A stretch of 64,000 nt of DNA, taken from Saccharina japonica (lineage: Eukaryota; Sar; Phaeophyceae; Laminariales; Laminariaceae). Under the pieces are notes generated by a model that ran no database searches, was not told the DNA's origin, and worked only from the letters and a program-made list of their open reading frames with translations. Shown one piece after another: positions 56,971 through 64,000 of the stretch. Position numbers and translations under genes: made by a program. Position 1 is the stretch's first letter. The number at the start of each line of letters is the position of its first letter. The DNA lies in NCBI GenBank assembly GCA_008828725.1, contig MEHQ01000481.1, forward strand, positions 126,004-190,003, read 5' to 3'.

Positions 56971-59451
56971 CTTGTGTTGTTTCTATCAGGGGAATCCTAC
57001 CATGTCCCTAAATCATGTCGTGCGGCTTTGGCCATTATGTCCGCTCTCCCTGAGGCCCCTTGTATACTGCCGAGAACGAAGAGCGGGTGGTTTGTTGTTG
57101 CATGGTTTCCCTTTTTCTATGCTTCCCTTCGATTATACTTGTATACGTCTACGAGTACCAATGGACGGAGAGAGAGATGCTGCGGTGACCCCCCCCCCCC
57201 CCCCCCTCTGCCACCCCCCACCTGCCCCCCCCCCCCGTTCATCCTTGCGTGGGAACCCCCTTAGGAGTTTTCGTATGTCCCACCCGAGAGGATGCAGGTA
57301 TGTCTACTACACTACTTCAATGTTGTTGTATTTTTGATGACGGATGATATTGCTTTGGTTATCGTAGTATTTCCTGGAGGTTATGTGGGAATAAGGGGGG
57401 GCGGGGGCTAACATAGACCATCCAGAGCCCCCCCTGTCCCCGATATCCATCCTGTTTCTTCTGTATCGCCAGTCAGAAGCGTTGCATGCTTAACCGTTTA
57501 GCTACAGGCAAGAATGGTCCCCGTCTAATTTCCACAGTACTTTATCCCAAGCGTTGGGGGAAATCTTAAGAATGATGTACCTGGTAGACCAGATAATGTC
57601 GTTGTCTTTTGCCACGTATGGTGTTTTGCCCGCCTTAAAAGGAGCGAGTGTGCGTCGGCGTTTCTTTGGACATGTTGCTTCTGGATGAACCTACACAATT
57701 ACTTAGTTGATGTTCGTCTGGCGTTACCCCCTTTAGGCATTTCATTTTCCCCAAATTTTCGCTTGCACTTCGAGGGGGGTTTTCGGTCCTGCATATTTTT
57801 GCGCTAAATATGTGGGAGCGTGTTTTGAACAACCGTGTCTAGGTCCTTACACAGTGCTTAATACCTGGTACTCGGTAACTGCGTTTGTGGACGAACCTGC
57901 ACGTCCTCCCTAAAAACTTCTACATACATACTTGCTGGTATCTACTGTTGTAGATACATGTATACGTACACGGTTCATTCGGGTGGCCACGTAGTGCTGT
58001 TGTAGAACATTGTGGATAGTACGGACGAGAGGGAAAGTAGGCCGAATCTAATCGGAAGTGCCTTGCAGCAGGAAACAGAATCAACGGTGGTACCCGCAGC
58101 CGGTGTGCGATGATCGCAACATCTTCGTGCCGTCCACTGGCTTTTTGTTATCATATCATACGTATGAATATGACATGCCTGACAACATCGCAGCACGACA
58201 ACAGCCCGAGTCAACGTGGTTGCAAGGCACACTATGATTGCTATGATATGACAGCTTTGTGATACAACAGCCCACGATTTGAAGACAGAGAAAATATCGA
58301 CAGCATCGATATCATCACTAACTGTATGACAGAGCATTGTTGCTGTAGTTTGACCTGTGAAAACACAACACGAACGTCAAAATGTGGTGACGTTCGTATA
58401 GCAATCGAAATAAAGGAGGTGATGACACGGCTGGTAACGACGAGCGTATCCAAGACGGAGGGACACCGCGCCGCTCAAGACTTATCGCTCCATAATATAC
58501 GCAAGGCTAAGCATTGCTTCCGACAAAACCGCACACACTGCGTTAGCTATTATTACGAAAGGGCGAATAAACAAGGTCGATTGATATTTATTTATTTTTT
58601 ACTTCATGCCAACACCCCACCAACACCGATAAAATTTGATTAGGTACGGTCAAAAGCCCCAACAAAACCCTTTCCTCGCACCGCCCCGTGGCGCGCCCAG
58701 ATGGTGACACTTACAAAAGACCGTTTGCTATTTGCAGGCCCAGTGCTTGCCAGCTATGATAACGTATCAGAAGATTTACGAGCTCCGCGAGCCTCTTCAT
58801 CAGACAAGACCGCCCACCAGGAACAAAAAGAGGCCGGTCTCTCGAAAAATGACGAACGGGGATATCAACAATATTATTATTAGAGTACGTAGCGTATTCG
58901 ATACGCCCCTCTACCCGCCGAGGAAAACCTACACGCCGACGCCGCAGCAATCGACCAGGGGTTTGGACACTCCGACGCCGCGCCCATCAACCAGGGATTT
59001 GGGGGCTGGCTACTGGCCACAGCGCATCCCGCCGCCAAGCGTGCGCAGGCAGTGAGACAGTCACGTACAATATCTTCAAATATTTCCACCGGGAAAAACG
59101 CTGCGGTCAAGCATACCCCCATTACTCGACTCTCCGAAGAATTATTGATCAAGGAAGAAGGGAACGGACAATGGCAACGCCTGTGACAACTTGGCTGTGG
59201 GCATTACTCAAACTGTCCCCGTGCAAACGGAATCAGCGGTCATACGTAGTAACCTCCATCTTGCCGCAAGCCCCGACCCTTCGAACTAACCCTCCGTAAG
59301 AAACAAACCGTTGCCAAAACAAAAGCAGCAAGGCCGACGGCACGTTTGAGTAGCAGCAGGTTGCCCCGGCTGCTCACTACGCCCCGGCTGCAATACAAAC
59401 AGCCGCAAGCAAGCTGGCTGTGAGATCGAAATGCAAGCACCGCGTCGCGTG

Positions 59452-61787
59452 TCACGCCGATGCCTGCTTCTTCTTGGTCAAGTTGACAGTTTCGCGCTTC
59501 AGTACGTGCAGCAAAGTCTGCGAGCTTTCTAGAATCTTCATGTACGCCGCCTGGAGCAAGCGTCACGCGGGTGGGTTGGGCAGAATGGGGCTTGTTTAGC
59601 GGTGGATGCAGGTTGCTGCCTGCGTGATGTGTAGAAAATTATACTCTACACCCTGCGTTCTGCGTTCCCCACCGCTATACATTATACGATGCGGGTGAAT
59701 GACGCCACAACGCAGAAGGCTGATTGGTCAGTCACACGGGCGAACGTACCCGTCCACTACAGCACCACCTACTGCCGTAATGCCTCAACGTGTCCATAGG
59801 CCTCCCGCCAACTCACAACTTGCTTCATAGAGCGACGGAAAGCCGCGCACGTTCAAAACGATTTTCTCGACGTCACAACAACACATAGATTGTCAGAGCC
59901 GGAATTTCTTCTGTTGCGCTTTCTTGAGAGTTAAATAGTCGGGTGCCGAGTCGGAGCGTCAATCCCGTCATCCCACAACGAAGAAACCCGCCCGCGCCTC
60001 TGAAACAAACAAAACACAAACTTAAGCTAGGCAAGAGGGAGTCGCTTCTACTGCCGCAGCTCTTTATCCCCCCATCAATCGGCTAACATCTCGTGACACC
60101 CTTCCCCAAATATCGAAACCCCCTTTGACCATTAATAGGATCTTACCATTAACAGAATATCAAAACATTGCCGTAACACTAACGTTGGAAACACAAAATG
60201 AGTCCATGGCGTGATGTGCGTCGGACAGCCTCACCTCCGTCTCCTGCACGGTCCGGTCGTACTCATTTCTTGCTTGGACCTTCCGCGCTAGGGTTTCGTT
60301 AATTTTGCTGAGGCGGTCGGTTAAAATGCTCAGATCCTTTTGGATTTTCGCCTTTTCTTCTTCCTCTTTCAAGATCTGTCGGTTTACCTGCCAACGGCCG
60401 GAAGTGGCGTCGACAGAAACGGAAGCAAAACGTGGACAGGGGACAACCAACGTTTGTGTCTCGCGCCTACAATGTCGGCAGCAGCTGGCCCTCAGAGCCA
60501 CAGGGTATTGCTTTCCCCGAGTTGGGTCAATGGGATGCAAGCGGAAGACAGATGATTGCCAAATGATAACTGTTGTGTAACCAGTTGAGTTTCGCTGGGG
60601 TCTGCATCACATACGGTGATAGTGTTCGGGTAAGCGGGGGTCATTTTTGACGTTTCTCTGGAATGGCATTTGTTGAGAGATTTAACGCACAGGGCACAGA
60701 GTCGAGTCGCGGTTGATCGAACCCTCTCTGGTCAGGAAAAAAGCAAGTACACGCACGTCTTCGATACGTCTGATTCAGAACACGGAAAGCATTACACCTG
60801 TAAACGCCCTCTTCGCTGGCCCACGAGGAGGGTTTCCTCGTGAGAGAATGCGCGCGTCAGGTCGGGGACTTGGGGGGGGCTCGGGGGGTGCAAGACTCAA
60901 ACTGGTTGACGAGAGACCGTGTGGTAAAACTGCCTTGGGCTGGAACAGGAGGATTCGGGAAAAAACCTCAAAAAAAATACGGACGTTCCTATCAAAGAAC
61001 CAAAAATGGCCCGGTTTTATCCGCAATACGTAGGATATCCGTTGACTCCGTTTTGAGTCCTGTACGGCGGAGTGGTCACCTGGCAACATGGAACCCCCCG
61101 AATTCATGGTAGGACAACCAAAACCCATTAAAATATCGGTGCCGGAGACTTCCAACACAACCACGAATGTTGCACGATGCGCGCGAACGTTGCGCGTGGA
61201 CAAACCACGCGCTCGTCCATACTTGTTACTCTGGACGCATGGACGACGTGAAAGTGTCGAAGTCGGGTAGACCCCTCGAAACCCTTATTTTGTTTCCGTG
61301 ACCTCCATTACCGCTGAAAGAAAGGGTTCCCATTGTTTCTTGCCCCCCCAACCGTGAGCAGTGTGCGCCGCGCTTCACCACGCCGCCTTACACAACTAAG
61401 AAATCCTGGCCAAAAAGGCTAAGCGGTGGCTAAGCGGCAAGTCCATTCGAAGCGGATCCGCGTCTAACATAGAAAAGGACGTCACGCCACAAGATCGCCT
61501 ACCGTCTTGAGTTCGGTGGTGTGCGCGAGCATGGCCAGCGAGGCGCACTAGCGCTAACGAAAACAGGAGGAAACCAACTCGATGAGGGGGGGCGAGGGGT
61601 TGAGCTCTACCACGCTAGGGCTACCTATCGAAGGCACACTCAAGGACGCGAGCATCGAGGGGTACTGCCTTGCGGGCCCAACGCACACGGTTTGGTCCCT
61701 CACCTCTTCCCGCTTTTCTCTCAAGTCTTCTATGCACTTCACCAGCTCGTTGTTGTAGTTTTGGAGCGTGGCCCCCTGCTGAGCCAT
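59452..61787 (-). CDS. SSNA1: SSNA1 / DIP13 microtubule-associated coiled-coil protein
   Basis: Small coiled-coil protein of the SSNA1 (NA14, DIP13) family. Known family members form fibrils on microtubules, induce branching and localise to centrioles, basal bodies and axonemes; in an alga it would serve flagellated cells and division. Three phase-0 exons: 61704-61787, 60235-60387, 59452-59550; 111 aa against 119 in human. ATG 61787 gives [20 protein letters not shown], nearly identical to the animal N-terminus. Exon 2 holds [19 protein letters not shown] and [12 protein letters not shown]; exon 3 reads [20 protein letters not shown] and ends in a basic tail. Splice sites are canonical and no defect is seen. 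Its upstream neighbour region is empty; its downstream neighbour is 8.7 kb of repeats. Confidence 0.96.
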
Positions 61788-64000
61788 GGCCACAGCCGCC
61801 CTGCCTTTGCCCTACCCTGTCGTGGCCTGCCCTACCCTGCGCATGACACGCGATGATCGGAAATAGAAACATCAACGAATGGGGAGATCACAATAAGAGG
61901 TGAGTAAATTATCACATCGGTAAAACTCGGTTGGTGCGACACCGTCGCAACTGTGGACTGCTGCTGCTGAAAATGACCCATAACACCTCGTGGGCGTAGG
62001 GACGAAAACACATCAAGGCAGGCTGGCTGGACGGTGAACAAATCAGGTTGGCGGCAAAACTACTGCTGTACAGGACGGACTCTACACTGCTTGAGCACAA
62101 ACGAGAGGCCGTGGATTTAAATGATGCGCACGGGCATGAAACACTCCATCGAACGGAACGGGCCTGTGAACATCTCCATCTGCGGTCAATGACTCGCTCC
62201 TGCTGTTACCGCATGCGAACGACCGCGTGCAGAAGACCATCGTGCCAGATAGTCTCGGCAGATAATAGATGGCGAAAATGCGGTGCGTGTATTGGGAGCG
62301 CAAGCGCGACGACGCTCAACTTTGTTCTCGCTCCTTCGGAAGAAGAAAAGGCCTATCGTGAGAGCTTGTTACAACTGCACAAAACACCAACTCTGACTTC
62401 AAGCCGGTTGTGCCCGAAACTTACGGTAGACAAAGTTGTAGAGGGGTTAATGGAGCTGCTGTTAGAGCTACTTGACACTTTACACACACGTAGTACCGGG
62501 TACAAACGATAATTTGTATGCATATATGTACTTTTGACGGTATGCCATGGCGCCTCACCCACGACCATTTTGTTTTTTCGCAAGGAACAATCATAACACA
62601 ATTATCGGATGGAATCTTAAACTTCGAAGGCAACTACATCGAACCGAATGCGTGCGGTCCAAGCTTGGTTGAAAACAAGCAGCTATCGATTAATGAGTAA
62701 ATAGCACAAGAGCAAGGGCCGGAGTGGAGTATTTTTTGTCCGACTGAGATCAGTCTCTACCCAGATCCCAGAGTAGAGAGTTGTGGGCAGACGCGTGCTA
62801 CGATAGAGGTATAGGGTATACCTTTTTTTGGCTGAAACGTTTTCGGAATGACGTATTATTAAAGGTTCCTTAACCCTTTAAGAACTGCAGTCCCGTTTTG
62901 GGGACAAACCCCTCTAATTCTAAGTGATTTGTCCCCAAAACGGGACTCCAGTCCTATAAGGGTTAACCCAAAACCGTCGGAATTTGATTTTAGTATGGTT
63001 AGCGGGTATGGGATTGGTCATCGGATAGCCCTTTCGTTTTCCTCCAAAATCAGTTTTTGACTTGCTATTAGTATAGAGCTCCTCAAGTGAGGAACCTCAG
63101 AAATGAAATGGTGCACCTTTACCGTAGCATGCGTCGCACAGGGACAAAACGACAAAACCCCATCGATGACGTGTTGAATCCGTCCTCTGCTGCGTGCTCT
63201 TCTGTACCGTCTATTTTTAGATAACACTCCTGAGCAGCACCACTCCATCGCATCACGCAACAGCAGGGCATGCTATTAATAGTACCAAGCTTTGCTTCTT
63301 GGGTCCATACACGCACGATGTGATACCGCCGAACTGCGTGGGGGTTGTGTCTCCCTGTCGCTACCAAAAGAAGGTATTGATGAGCATACCAGCAAGTACT
63401 GCAAGCACTACAGCAGTAGTACTCGTAAGAAATCGAAATGCGAAGATAGACACCGTTCCGGGTCTTCTTCTCCCATCACAAAGCTGACCCTCAGCAATCA
63501 ACCATCAAGCAGCAATCACAACTTCGGCGTGGCGGCACAATGCACTCCTTCAGTGTGCTCGTACTAATGCGCAGTAGCCTGCATTATGTATAATGTATAA
63601 TGTTGCCAGGATGGTGTGTATGTTATCACATGCCGAGCACGAGTAGCTCATTGGAAAATGCTACCGCTGCAAGGCCGTGGTCACGAGAAGGTACAAGAAG
63701 CAAGGAGGCTATATATGTACTACGTACGCATGCTTCAGCCAACAGATCATGGGGAGGAAAGAAGACAAAGAAACCCAAGGGGCACCCCAGGGTGGTGGCC
63801 TGTTCCCCGAGCAATCGTATTGTTGTACAAACGCGACGAAAAAAAGACGTGCAAACAATAAATTGGCATCAAATGTAAGAGACAGATCAACCAATCAATG
63901 CGCTCCAACCCGAACACCTCCGTTCGTCTGGACTAGTATTAGAGTATTAGACACCTTTCAAACTCGGCATTCACGCATTATCTGAATTTGTGGATTTTGA
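61788..64000. other. Gene-free region upstream of SSNA1
   Basis: It should contain the SSNA1 promoter. A plus-strand frame of 154 codons (62048-62512) has no recognised similarity and ordinary intergenic composition, so I do not call it a gene. The piggyBac-like miniature element at 62870 is the only structured item. Confidence 0.5.
62870..62966. mobile_element. piggyBac-like miniature element with TTAA ends
   Basis: 97 bp flanked by TTAA on both sides. The inside starts CCCTTTAAGAACTGCAG and ends with ATAAGGG, and the arms share TCCCGTTTTGGGGACAAA as an inverted repeat. TTAA target sites with CCC/GGG termini are the hallmark of the piggyBac superfamily. It is non-coding and would need a transposase supplied elsewhere. 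The nearly intact inverted repeats suggest a fairly young insertion. Confidence 0.72.

Larger units (their letters stand above)
50769..59451. other. Gene-free, repeat-rich 8.7-kb region
   Basis: No exon with recognised homology on either strand. It holds TACG runs (52801-52816), a CTG tract (53059-53080), a TAC run (53460-53479), the CTCGGAGTA-array element (53499-54263), an ATA run (54500-54521), a perfect 34-bp hairpin with a nearby duplicate and tRNA-like sequence (55256-55608), a copy of the dispersed repeat (56898) and C homopolymers (57189-57236). It should include the promoter of the large chromatin gene on its left and the 3' UTR of SSNA1 on its right. Confidence 0.5.

Noticed and set aside
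62048-62512. 154-codon plus-strand frame as a gene
   Set aside because: No recognised similarity, no supporting splice context, and composition like the surrounding intergenic DNA.

Overview
The window looks like nuclear DNA of an intron-rich eukaryote. Four protein-coding genes can be assembled exon by exon. Each is split into 3-14 coding exons by introns of about 0.1-2.7 kb, and the intergenic stretches of several kb are full of low-complexity tracts and short inverted-repeat elements. A ZIF-like MFS transporter, a PRP4 splicing kinase, a plant-type AP2/ERF DNA-binding domain joined to chromatin-reader domains, and a basal-body/flagellar protein (SSNA1/DIP13) occur together with long pyrimidine-rich introns. 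This suits a photosynthetic stramenopile, most likely a brown alga of the Ectocarpus type. That assignment is inference from gene content and architecture.

Layout. 1-1075: no gene. 1076-11107 (+): MFS transporter of the zinc-induced-facilitator-like group, nine coding positions. One of these (exon 3) lies in a recent 1.34-kb tandem duplication, and another (exon 7) exists as two diverged, equal-length, same-phase alternatives. 11108-16141: gene-free tail-to-tail spacer. 16142-26827 (-): complete nine-exon PRP4 kinase (PRPF4B) with an RS/RD-rich N-terminus. 26828-31601: gene-free, with a copy of a CTCGGAGTA-motif inverted-repeat element. 31602-50736 (-): a very large gene of 14 coding exons that reads through in phase as bromodomain, PWWP domain, charged linker, AP2/ERF domain, then a Pro/Thr/Ala/Gln-rich tail. 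50769-59451: gene-free, repeat-rich. 59452-61787 (-): three-exon SSNA1/DIP13 microtubule protein. 61788-64000: no recognised gene, one piggyBac-like miniature element.

The genes share no obvious pathway: transport, pre-mRNA splicing, chromatin-linked transcription and basal-body/axoneme structure. The most interesting items are the bromodomain-PWWP-AP2 fusion, which would couple histone-mark reading to a sequence-specific DNA-binding module, and the pair of alternative exons in the transporter. Two coding G-homopolymers (15 and 32 nt) break the reading frames of the transporter and the large chromatin gene by one step. They look like length errors or polymorphism, not real disruptions. Exon boundaries were inferred from homology, GT/GC-AG signals and phase matching only; no transcript data were available.
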